This document shows, piece after piece, positions 1 through 5,953 of a stretch of DNA of 5,953 nt. The stretch lies in contig JALTPW010000074.1 in the NCBI GenBank assembly GCA_026999335.1, positions 1 to 5,953 on the forward strand, given 5' to 3'. Under the pieces are notes generated by a model, which ran no database searches, was not told where the DNA came from, and saw only the letters and a list, made by a program, of their open reading frames with translations. The translations under genes were made by a program, and so were the position numbers. The number at the start of each line of letters is the position of its first letter. Position 1 is the stretch's first letter. The DNA is from Chromatiales bacterium (GTDB lineage: Bacteria > Pseudomonadota > Gammaproteobacteria > SZUA-152).

Positions 1-2883
1 TCCGGCGCTGGTCAATGCATCGTGTACAGAGCAGCCTTCCGCTTTCGTCTGGTTGTAGCGTGTCATCAATACCAGCGAGTCATTCACCACCACCCCTGTC
101 AGGGCCAACATGCCAAGGAAGGAGAGGAAACTGAGTGGTAATCCCATGATTAAATGCCCGATGGCGGCGCCGACGAAACCAAACGGAATGACCGACATGA
201 TAATGAGTGGTTGCCAATAGGACTTCAAAGGAATCGCGAGCAAGGCATAAATGAGAATAGAGGTAAAAATCAGTGCCTTGATCAAGTTACCTTTTAAGTT
301 CACCATCTCTTCCAGCTCACCCGCTTGGGAAATGGTCACTTGAGGAAAGCGATTTTCCAGATCGGGGATGAGATTGGAAAACAGTTGCTGGGAAATTTCC
401 GAAGGTGATACTCTGTTTTTATTGATCGAAGCACGAATGGTATTGACCCGTTTTCCATCACGGCGGGCGATGTAGTCGGTAACATAAGCGGATTCAATCG
501 TGGCCACTGCGGTCAGGGGGAACCAGACCCCATTGTCACTTTTCAGCCTAAACTGCATGAGATCGGCGATGGTGTCTCTGGAAATCTCACGATTCTTGAC
601 CATCACTCTCACCTCCTGCCGTCCGCGCTGAACTCTTTGTGCTTCGGCGCCAGCAAAACTTTCCCCGATCTGGATTGCAAGTGTTTCATTGCTAAAGCCA
701 AGATAGTGTGCCTCAGGCTTCAACTTTAGATACATTTCCGGCTTGCCGTTTTTTAACTCGTCACGTAGATTGCTGACCCCATCGATGCCCTGCAGATAGG
801 CCATCAGCTCTTGACTGGCGGCCCTTAAGTCCCCCTCGTCCTTGCTATAAAGGTCAATGGCGAAACCTCCACCGGTCTCTTCTGTGGCACTAAAAACCAA
901 CTCTATCGTACCTTCCAGCCGCCCTACACGTTCTTGCCATTGCTGTAAGATATCAACCGTATCCAGGCCTGAGTGCGCATCCGGTGGCGTAAGTTCGGCA
1001 TAGATCTGCACCATAAATGCACCACTCACCACAACCAGAATATGCTTGATCGGCCTCTCTTCCAGATTGAAATTTTTAACCCACTCGACGTTAAGTACAT
1101 TGGCCACCTCTTCAATACGATCAGCATTTTCCAATGTCAGACGATAAGGCGCACGCGCGTCCATCTCCATATTGACCCGGAGCACCTGCTCGGGAATATC
1201 CGGGAAAAAAACGGTCTTGATCTGTCCTTTTCCAATCAAGCCTATGCCCAGAGAGGCCGCAGCAATGAACAACACCAGAATGGCATAACGCTGTTTCAGG
1301 CTCCATTCCAGCATCGGTTTATAAATTTTTTGAATAAAGAGATCGAGCTTGCTTTGAGCAAAATGTTGAATACCACGCCAAATACGTGATGGCCAGGAAA
1401 CATGATTGCTCTTTTGCAGGGAGATATGGGCAAGATGTGCGGGGAGAATAAATTTACTTTCAAACAGGGAAAACAGTAGGGCAAGAATGACTACGCCGGA
1501 AAAGCTGGCCAGGATTTTTCCCAGCGCACTGTCAATCAGCATCATCGGGAAAAACGCAGCCACGGTGGTTAACGTGCCAAAAATGGTTGCTGTCGCAACA
1601 CGCCTGACACCGCTTTCTGTGCCTTTAATGACATCCTTATAATGTTTACGCTCTTCAAATACACTTTCACCCACCACCACTGCGTCATCCACCAAAATAC
1701 CCAGGGCAATAATAAACCCAAAGGTGGTAATATCATTCAGGGAATAGTCTACCCACTGGCTTCCCATTACCGCCATCGCCCCGGCAATCGAAATGGGAAC
1801 TCCCATAGCGACCCAGAATGCAAGTTTCAAATTAAGGAACAGGGCAAGCAGCACAAACACCAGAAAGAGTCCTTGCAGTGCATTGTTTTTCAGCAGATCC
1901 AAACGATCTGAAATATAGTGGCTGGAATCCGCCCAGACACTGAGACTGACATCGTCGGGAAGTATTTTTTGGAAATTTGCCACGGTCTCTTTGACAACAA
2001 CGGCAATATCAAGCAGGTTTTCGGTGCGCCCAATCAACACTTCCATACCCAGTGCCGGCTGGCCATTGAAACGCACAATGATATCGTCATCTTCATAAGT
2101 ATCCTGAACCCTGGCCACGTCTGTAAGCAACAACTGACTACCATCACTGCGTTGATATATCGGAATATCGGCAAAATCACGGTAATAGTAGCTCTGACTA
2201 TCGGCGCGCAAGGCAATTCTGGCGCCCTCTGTCTTTAGCGATCCTGCCTTGAAGGTCAAGGAGGATTGCTGAATGCTCTCTACGATATCGCTGATGGTCA
2301 GTGTGTATTTTTCCAATATCTCAGGGCGTACCTCAATACGGATTTCAGGCTTTCGCTCACCCCAGACATTGAGCCGGGAGACCTCCGGCTGTGACAATAA
2401 TGCCTCACGCAATTCCCTGCCTAAACGCTGCAAGGTGCCGGGATCAGTGTCGCCATGCAGTTGTACAATAAGTGCAGGGAAATCAAAATCGGTGCGGGAG
2501 ATCACCGGCTTATCTGCCGCCCCAGGAAGGTTGTAGATAGCATCCAAGCGCATACGCACATCGTCCTGTAAACGTTGCAGGCCATAACCTTCATTCTTCT
2601 GCACCAGAATACTCGAAAAACCCTCCAGTGAAGTGGACTGAATTTTCTTGATCCCCGGCAGGCCTTCCAATGCTTTTTCTATTTTCTGGGTGATTTGCCG
2701 GTCAACTTGCTCGGTATAGGCGCCGGCAAATACCGTATCAATCTGTATCGAATCCGCTGGCAACTTTGGAAAGCCTTCAATACGCATAGAGGTCATGGTG
2801 AAAAGACCCGCAACAATAATCAGTATCATGACCAGGTTTGCGGCAACAGGGTTACGAATAAACCAGCCAATCAAAGCGTGCAT
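1..2883 (-). CDS. RND-family efflux transporter permease (AcrB-like, HAE type), 3' end outside window
   Basis: Proton-driven inner-membrane pump that takes substrates from the periplasm or membrane and passes them to the adaptor and outer-membrane channel encoded just upstream. The frame is open for 961 codons from the ATG at 2883 to the window edge; AcrB relatives have about 1020-1050 residues, so only TM11-TM12 and the tail should be missing. The layout shows the RND internal duplication: TM1 near residues 10-30, periplasmic loop about 31-335, TM2-TM6 about 335-480, TM7 about 534-551, second periplasmic loop about 555-865, then TM8, TM9 and TM10 (about 866-940). TM4 has GILVDDAVVV with D399 and D400, matching the proton-relay Asp407/Asp408 of AcrB. 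TM10 has GVVVNDSLVL, so N934 and D935 stand where AcrB has Lys940 and Asn941. The stretch FESKFILPAHLAH after TM6 is typical of one HAE-like branch. The start is fixed by AAGGAG 7 bp upstream and lies 2 bp after the adaptor stop, so translation is probably coupled. Substrate unknown. Confidence 0.95.
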   Translation of the reverse strand, partial: MHALIGWFIRNPVAANLVMILIIVAGLFTMTSMRIEGFPKLPADSIQIDTVFAGAYTEQVDRQITQKIEKALEGLPGIKKIQSTSLEGFSSILVQKNEGYGLQRLQDDVRMRLDAIYNLPGAADKPVISRTDFDFPALIVQLHGDTDPGTLQRLGRELREALLSQPEVSRLNVWGERKPEIRIEVRPEILEKYTLTISDIVESIQQSSLTFKAGSLKTEGARIALRADSQSYYYRDFADIPIYQRSDGSQLLLTDVARVQDTYEDDDIIVRFNGQPALGMEVLIGRTENLLDIAVVVKETVANFQKILPDDVSLSVWADSSHYISDRLDLLKNNALQGLFLVFVLLALFLNLKLAFWVAMGVPISIAGAMAVMGSQWVDYSLNDITTFGFIIALGILVDDAVVVGESVFEERKHYKDVIKGTESGVRRVATATIFGTLTTVAAFFPMMLIDSALGKILASFSGVVILALLFSLFESKFILPAHLAHISLQKSNHVSWPSRIWRGIQHFAQSKLDLFIQKIYKPMLEWSLKQRYAILVLFIAAASLGIGLIGKGQIKTVFFPDIPEQVLRVNMEMDARAPYRLTLENADRIEEVANVLNVEWVKNFNLEERPIKHILVVVSGAFMVQIYAELTPPDAHSGLDTVDILQQWQERVGRLEGTIELVFSATEETGGGFAIDLYSKDEGDLRAASQELMAYLQGIDGVSNLRDELKNGKPEMYLKLKPEAHYLGFSNETLAIQIGESFAGAEAQRVQRGRQEVRVMVKNREISRDTIADLMQFRLKSDNGVWFPLTAVATIESAYVTDYIARRDGKRVNTIRASINKNRVSPSEISQQLFSNLIPDLENRFPQVTISQAGELEEMVNLKGNLIKALIFTSILIYALLAIPLKSYWQPLIIMSVIPFGFVGAAIGHLIMGLPLSFLSFLGMLALTGVVVNDSLVLMTRYNQTKAEGCSVHDALTSAG

Positions 2884-2885
2884 GA

Positions 2886-4028
2886 CTACTCTCCTTCCGG
2901 TGCAATGGGATGCACACGACGACCGGCCATGAAAGAGGCTAATGGCGTGGTTGCTATACGCCAACGGGAAGGGTAATTCTGTTTGAGCATTTCACGCCCA
3001 GGCGTTTCGATGATGACATGATTCCCTTGATGAAGCAGTACCGTAGCGTTAAATGAACGCAGCTGATCATCATCATCCAGATACCAAACAAGTCCACCAC
3101 GGGTCAGCGCACTCTCTGGTATTGACAAACTGTCATGCAGGACACGCCCCGGTAAATCCACCTGCACGAAAGCACCCGGCAAAGCCCGATGAGAAGAGGC
3201 TTTATCAATGTCCAAGAACAGTTTTAATTGGCGGGTTTCCGGATCAAAAAAACCACCTCGTTTAATACGAGCCTGAGCGACTTCAATGCCAGACATATTA
3301 CGCACCGATACAGTTTTCTTGTTCCAATTTTTATCCAGCATATTCCATTGCTGCTCGCTCACTGAAATCGTTATCTCTTGCTGTGTATCCTGGGCAATGT
3401 GCAAAAGTTCTTCACCTTCCAGTATCATTTGTCCAATGTTGACATTACGAGTGGTAATAAGTCCTGAAAACGGCGCTTTGATTTGTGTGTAGGAGAGTAT
3501 CTTGCTGGCGGCACTCACACGGCTTTTAGCCGCATTCAACACTTTTTCGGCAACATTCAATTGCGGTATATTCAACACCAAATCCGATGGCGCTTTATCT
3601 AAACCGGAACGTTGCCAGTTTTTCTTGTTTTGCGTGGCTTTATTTTTCTCCTGTAGCAGATTTAATTCTGCTTCCGCCAAAATTTGTTCCGCATCGTGCA
3701 GATCTGCAAGATAGCGACTGGCCTCGACATGGATCAACATGTCACCTTTTTTGACACGCCCACCTGCAAATGCCCGAGTAAATACTTTTTCCACTTCACC
3801 ACTCACCTGAGATTTAAGAGTGACAGCCCAACGTGGTTTTATTTCAGCATATGTTTGAATCGTGCCGGTATTGTCTTGAGGTTGCGGATTCACGATGGAA
3901 ACCGGCGGTAGATAGTGGGCTTCCTGCCTTTTCTCAACCTCTGCGACATCTTCCAAATCATCCACCACAATAATAACCAGAGCCAAAACAAGCAGAGAGG
4001 CTAACAGCCACCATTTACGGTTCTTCAT
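2886..4028 (-). CDS. RND efflux periplasmic adaptor (membrane fusion protein, HlyD/AcrA family)
   Basis: Periplasmic adaptor of 380 residues linking the RND transporter to the outer-membrane factor. Residues 1-5 are basic (MKNRK) and residues 6-22 form one hydrophobic helix. No lipobox cysteine is present, so it is probably held by an uncleaved N-terminal anchor rather than as a lipoprotein like AcrA. An acidic stretch follows (DDLED, 23-27). The first lipoyl half is about 60-105 (SQVSGEVEKV, then GGRVKKGD), the alpha-helical hairpin about 106-178 with its turn around 141-156 (APSDLVLNIPQL), and the second lipoyl half about 180-205 (TQIKAPFSGLITTRNVNIGQ). A beta-barrel domain follows from about 213 (ITISVSEQQW) and a membrane-proximal domain around 300-370 (SIPESALTRGG). 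Length is normal for the family. The ATG at 4028 has AAGGA 8 bp upstream, inside the end of the outer-membrane factor gene, and the two frames overlap by 14 bp, suggesting coupled, balanced synthesis. The exact RLS hairpin-tip motif of AcrA is not evident. Confidence 0.93.
   Translation of the reverse strand: MKNRKWWLLASLLVLALVIIVVDDLEDVAEVEKRQEAHYLPPVSIVNPQPQDNTGTIQTYAEIKPRWAVTLKSQVSGEVEKVFTRAFAGGRVKKGDMLIHVEASRYLADLHDAEQILAEAELNLLQEKNKATQNKKNWQRSGLDKAPSDLVLNIPQLNVAEKVLNAAKSRVSAASKILSYTQIKAPFSGLITTRNVNIGQMILEGEELLHIAQDTQQEITISVSEQQWNMLDKNWNKKTVSVRNMSGIEVAQARIKRGGFFDPETRQLKLFLDIDKASSHRALPGAFVQVDLPGRVLHDSLSIPESALTRGGLVWYLDDDDQLRSFNATVLLHQGNHVIIETPGREMLKQNYPSRWRIATTPLASFMAGRRVHPIAPEGE
2891..2896 (-). 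promoter_or_regulatory. Ribosome binding site of the RND transporter gene
   Basis: AAGGAG on the minus strand, 7 bp before the ATG at 2883. It is embedded in the last codons of the adaptor gene (Glu-Gly-Glu-stop), which supports translational coupling of adaptor and pump. Confidence 0.85.
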
Positions 4029-5457
4029 GGCTGTTTTCCTTCTGCTTATTGCCCTCTTGAATCTCCAGTGGGAGCCCCAGGGCCATCACTAAATCGAGAC
4101 GGTTTTTTAGATACCTGGTTTCGCTGTCACTCAATTCAATGAGGGATTCGATACGTTCTGTTTGAATGAGAAGATAATCTGAAAGAGATAAATCTCCATC
4201 GGCAAATCGCTCTTTGGCAGAGGATAGTTTTCTCTCTAAATCATTGAATTCTGTCTGCTTATGATCGAGCAGCCAACTCAACAGCTTATCGATGGCCAGC
4301 GCATTTTCTACTTCCAGCATGGCTTTGAGCACCGTGTTCTGATACCGCCACCAGAGCGCTTCTGATTCTGCTGATTTTTGTTTGGCGATCGCTTTGATCT
4401 GACCACTGTTAAATAACGGTTGAGTCAACCCGCCAATCAGCTGCCAGACCAGATCACCACGCAGCGCTTTTTCCAGCGTGGTTCCGCTTTTAGAGGTTGA
4501 AGCCGTGAGATTTATTTGTGGCAGCAATGCCTTATATGCAGAACTTTCCAATCGGCGAAAGGCGCGCACTTCTGCAAATGCTGCCTGAATGTCAGGACGA
4601 CTGGCCAGGACAGTAGCAGGAATATCACTTGAAAGTAGCGCTAAGTTGACGGGAATAAAATCATCGCTCACGAACAATTCATCGGCAGGGGGACGGCCAC
4701 GCAGAGTGTTCATTAGTTGCAACAGCATCAGTTTCTCTAGCTGTATTTCGCGCAAACGTAACTGGCTGCGTTTCTGGCTGTTTTTGGCATCCAGAAAAAA
4801 CTCGTAAGGAACCAGGCCTACCTGAAAGGCCCCTTGATAATAGCTAAACGGTATCAGGCCTGCTTGGTAAGCATCCTGATAATAGCCGACCAGGTTGGCT
4901 TGTATCTTGTTGAGATCGATAAGATATTTTTCAGCATTGGTATAGCTACGGTATTCAGCCCATAAACGTGCCGCTTGAATGATCAATACCCGCCTAAGTT
5001 GTTGCAAATCATGTTGGGCTTTATCTGCCAGATGTTGGGCCGCATCCGCATCATCTGAAAGCTTTCCCCATAGATCCAGCGTCCAGTTGACATCCATACC
5101 CAGAGATACTGTATTTCCAATTTCTTTCAAAATATCCTTGTTACGACTTCTTGTCAGATTCAAATCTGCACGAGGGCGGTTTTCAGCATTGGTAATTTTT
5201 ATGTTATAGCTTGCCGCCTTTGCCGTAGCGGAAAGAGATTTAAGGTCTGGATTATTACCAAGCACCTGGGCAATATACTGTTGCAGTTGAGTATGCTGAT
5301 CCATTGCAATTATCTTTTTGGAAAGCCGCTTATAATCGCTTATCTTCCAGCCTTGTGCTGATTCAATGGGTAAAAATTCTGGCATAGGATTCATTTTTGT
5401 CGCACACCCCGAGAGCAGAACACCCAGCGCAAAAAAGAAAAGAATTTTTTGCTTCAT
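4015..5457 (-). CDS. Outer-membrane factor lipoprotein of tripartite efflux (TolC/OprM/NodT-like)
   Basis: A 480-residue exit duct expected to form a trimeric barrel with a long periplasmic helical tunnel that receives substrate from the adaptor and RND pump. The signal is lipoprotein type: MKQK, a hydrophobic run, then LLSGC with the lipidated cysteine at C18. Family motifs are W125-T-L-D-L-W-G-K132, R287-P-D-I-Q-A-A (the RPDI motif after an IPATVLAS segment), LTQPLFNSG at 344-352 and the late NRLDLVMALG. Length is typical. The start is the ATG at 5457: AGAGG lies 6 bp upstream of it, whereas a possible TTG at 5463 directly abuts that AGAGG and has no usable spacing. The gene is first of the pump trio and overlaps the adaptor start by 14 bp. 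Oddity: residues 192-219 hold two tandem copies of a Y-Y-Q-x-A-x-Q-x-G-L-x-P unit at the first periplasmic hairpin turn, where such proteins usually have one. The second hairpin turn (RFADGDLSLSDYL, about 417-429) has the usual single motif. The C-terminal tail is hydrophilic (ends SHEEP). Confidence 0.93.
   Translation of the reverse strand: MKQKILFFFALGVLLSGCATKMNPMPEFLPIESAQGWKISDYKRLSKKIIAMDQHTQLQQYIAQVLGNNPDLKSLSATAKAASYNIKITNAENRPRADLNLTRSRNKDILKEIGNTVSLGMDVNWTLDLWGKLSDDADAAQHLADKAQHDLQQLRRVLIIQAARLWAEYRSYTNAEKYLIDLNKIQANLVGYYQDAYQAGLIPFSYYQGAFQVGLVPYEFFLDAKNSQKRSQLRLREIQLEKLMLLQLMNTLRGRPPADELFVSDDFIPVNLALLSSDIPATVLASRPDIQAAFAEVRAFRRLESSAYKALLPQINLTASTSKSGTTLEKALRGDLVWQLIGGLTQPLFNSGQIKAIAKQKSAESEALWWRYQNTVLKAMLEVENALAIDKLLSWLLDHKQTEFNDLERKLSSAKERFADGDLSLSDYLLIQTERIESLIELSDSETRYLKNRLDLVMALGLPLEIQEGNKQKENSHEEP
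4037..4041 (-). promoter_or_regulatory. Ribosome binding site of the adaptor gene
   Basis: AAGGA on the minus strand, 8 bp before the ATG at 4028. It lies inside the coding end of the outer-membrane factor gene, whose stop codon (4017-4015) falls just after the adaptor start, so terminating ribosomes could reinitiate there. Confidence 0.75.
4801..4884 (-). repeat. Diverged 42-bp tandem duplication inside the outer-membrane factor gene
   Basis: Two adjacent in-frame 42-bp units, 4884-4843 and 4842-4801 on the minus strand, encode residues 192-205 and 206-219. By hand alignment, 26 of 42 bases and 8 of 14 residues agree (Y, Y, Q, A, Q, G, L, P at matching positions). Both copies begin TATTATCA and share GGCCTG for the Gly-Leu pair. 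Each copy fits the tip-turn pattern of TolC-family helical hairpins, so the unit repeats the turn motif itself. Divergence at the base level means the duplication, if real, is old and kept under selection rather than a recent slippage event. Confidence 0.6.
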
Positions 5458-5463
5458 TTTCAA

Positions 5464-5468
5464 CCTCT
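5464..5468 (-). promoter_or_regulatory. Ribosome binding site deciding the outer-membrane factor start
   Basis: AGAGG on the minus strand lies 6 bp before the ATG at 5457 but directly touches the in-frame TTG at 5463. The spacing selects the ATG and gives a lipoprotein signal beginning MKQK. The site lies in the 36-bp gap (5458-5493) after the barrel gene; the rest of that gap is AT-rich and shows no hairpin of terminator size. Confidence 0.75.
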
Positions 5469-5493
5469 AATATCACCATTTATTATTTGATCA

Positions 5494-5953
5494 TTAGAAG
5501 TAATAGTTGAAGCCGGCGGTTAACAGTTCGGTACGCACATCATAAAAATTTATGTTGGAATTACTCCGCTCACTCACGAGCAGAAAGTCCAGGCTGCTAT
5601 GTTTCCAGTCAAAGGGGTTCCAATAGGTGATACCCGCACTAAACGTACTGTGATCATCTTTGCGCCGAGTATCGAAGACAGGATTGACCGCACGGTATTT
5701 GGCAACACCGCCGGATACCTGGCCGAATATCTCAAAACGCCCCTTCTCATAAGCGAGCGTCAAGTCAGCACTACGAGCAATAAAACTGTTGGCATTGCCT
5801 TCTGCATGGGTGCGTGTATAGCTCGCGCCACCAATCAAGTAGAGGCCATCGCTCAATGTCAGGGGAGGAAGAGAAGCAAGCACTCTGTGAGTTTGACTAT
5901 CGCGCTGTAGCTGCTTGATCTCACTGGCATTCAAACGGGCGTTGAGTGATTCA
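5494..5953 (-). CDS. Outer-membrane beta-barrel protein, C-terminal part, SLAM/DUF560-like (5' end outside window)
   Basis: The frame enters from the window edge and ends at TAA (5496-5494), giving the last 152 residues. They alternate polar and hydrophobic residues in beta-strand fashion (for example LYLIGGASYTR, ADLTLAYEKG, RFEIFGQVSGG, HSTFSAGITYW, SSLDFLLVSER). The protein ends FNYYF, the terminal-Phe signature recognised by the BAM insertion machinery. The layout of RRKDD, a strand, then NSNINFYD about 20 residues before the end, resembles the C-terminal barrel of surface lipoprotein assembly modifiers (SLAM, PF04575), which help move lipoproteins to the cell surface and usually carry an N-terminal periplasmic TPR region. 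That region would be upstream of the window. The family call is from memory of motif style, so a different small OM barrel is possible. There is no internal start: the frame continues upstream of a TTG at 5934. It is followed after 36 bp by the outer-membrane factor gene with no terminator between, so it is probably co-transcribed with the pump. Confidence 0.65.
   Translation of the reverse strand, partial: ESLNARLNASEIKQLQRDSQTHRVLASLPPLTLSDGLYLIGGASYTRTHAEGNANSFIARSADLTLAYEKGRFEIFGQVSGGVAKYRAVNPVFDTRRKDDHSTFSAGITYWNPFDWKHSSLDFLLVSERSNSNINFYDVRTELLTAGFNYYF

Noticed and set aside
1121..1306. Minus-strand open frames overlapping the RND gene in other frames (also 1296-1484 and 2034-2216)
   Set aside because: The main RND frame is continuous from 2883 to 1 with conserved motifs throughout, so these short alternative frames are not evidence of a frameshift or a nested gene.
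973..1389. Plus-strand open frame of 138 codons, and the other plus-strand frames at 1406-2238, 2695-2976 and 3053-3911
   Set aside because: They lie antisense to well-supported RND and adaptor coding sequence, have low-complexity His/Asn/Ser-rich products with no recognisable domains, and are explained as shadows of the real genes.
1672..1680. GTG triplet runs at 1680-1672 and 93-85 as nucleotide repeats
   Set aside because: Both encode Val-Val-Val in TM4 and TM10, which are pseudo-symmetric helices of the RND fold; the similarity reflects protein homology rather than a DNA repeat element.
3067..3078. Run of four Asp codons in the adaptor as a possible slippage tract or metal site
   Set aside because: Four GAT codons in a surface turn of the membrane-proximal domain are unremarkable, and there is no His or Cys cluster to suggest a metal site.
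5455..5463. TTG start at 5463 for the outer-membrane factor, giving two extra residues
   Set aside because: The AGAGG ribosome binding site directly abuts this TTG, leaving no spacer, while the ATG at 5457 has a proper 6-bp spacing and starts a normal lipoprotein signal.
5488..5493. TGATCA palindrome right after the barrel gene stop, as an operator or terminator
   Set aside because: It is only 6 bp, has no longer inverted repeat around it and no U-tract in a fitting position, so chance is the simplest explanation.
5494..5934. A complete 146-residue protein starting at TTG 5934
   Set aside because: The frame stays open upstream to the window edge, no ribosome binding site precedes the TTG, and the product would lack a signal peptide needed for an outer-membrane barrel.

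Overview
The window carries four genes, all on the minus strand and packed with almost no space between them. It reads as one operon segment for a tripartite RND-type efflux system behind an outer-membrane beta-barrel gene. The envelope proteins (inner-membrane RND transporter, periplasmic adaptor, outer-membrane factor lipoprotein, outer-membrane barrel) place the source among Gram-negative bacteria. The style of the proteins and the moderate base composition suggest a proteobacterium, most likely gamma or beta, but I cannot name a genus.

Layout in the direction of transcription (high to low coordinates): (1) 5953-5494, the last 152 residues of an outer-membrane beta-barrel protein that resembles the C-terminus of SLAM/DUF560 proteins (surface lipoprotein assembly modifiers); its 5' part lies outside the window. 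(2) A 36-bp gap with a ribosome binding site, then 5457-4015, a TolC/OprM-like outer-membrane factor with a lipoprotein signal. (3) 4028-2886, a membrane-anchored adaptor (membrane fusion protein) that overlaps the previous gene by 14 bp. (4) 2883-1, an RND transporter that starts 2 bp after the adaptor stop. Its frame is open through 961 codons to the window edge; about 60-100 C-terminal residues should lie beyond it.

The three pump proteins would form one channel from the inner membrane and periplasm to the outside. The transporter is driven by the proton gradient, the adaptor bridges, and the outer-membrane factor is the exit duct. The substrate cannot be read from the sequence. The RND and adaptor belong to a common but less studied HAE-like branch: TM4 has the Asp-Asp pair, while TM10 has Asn-Asp where AcrB has Lys-Asn.

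The most unusual features are a 14-residue tandem duplication of the Y-x-x-G-L periplasmic-tip motif in the outer-membrane factor, and the linkage of a SLAM-like barrel to an RND pump whose genes run in the order OMF-adaptor-RND. The window contains no RNA genes, mobile elements, CRISPR arrays or convincing terminators, and no gene-free stretch longer than 36 bp. The promoter is probably upstream of position 5953.
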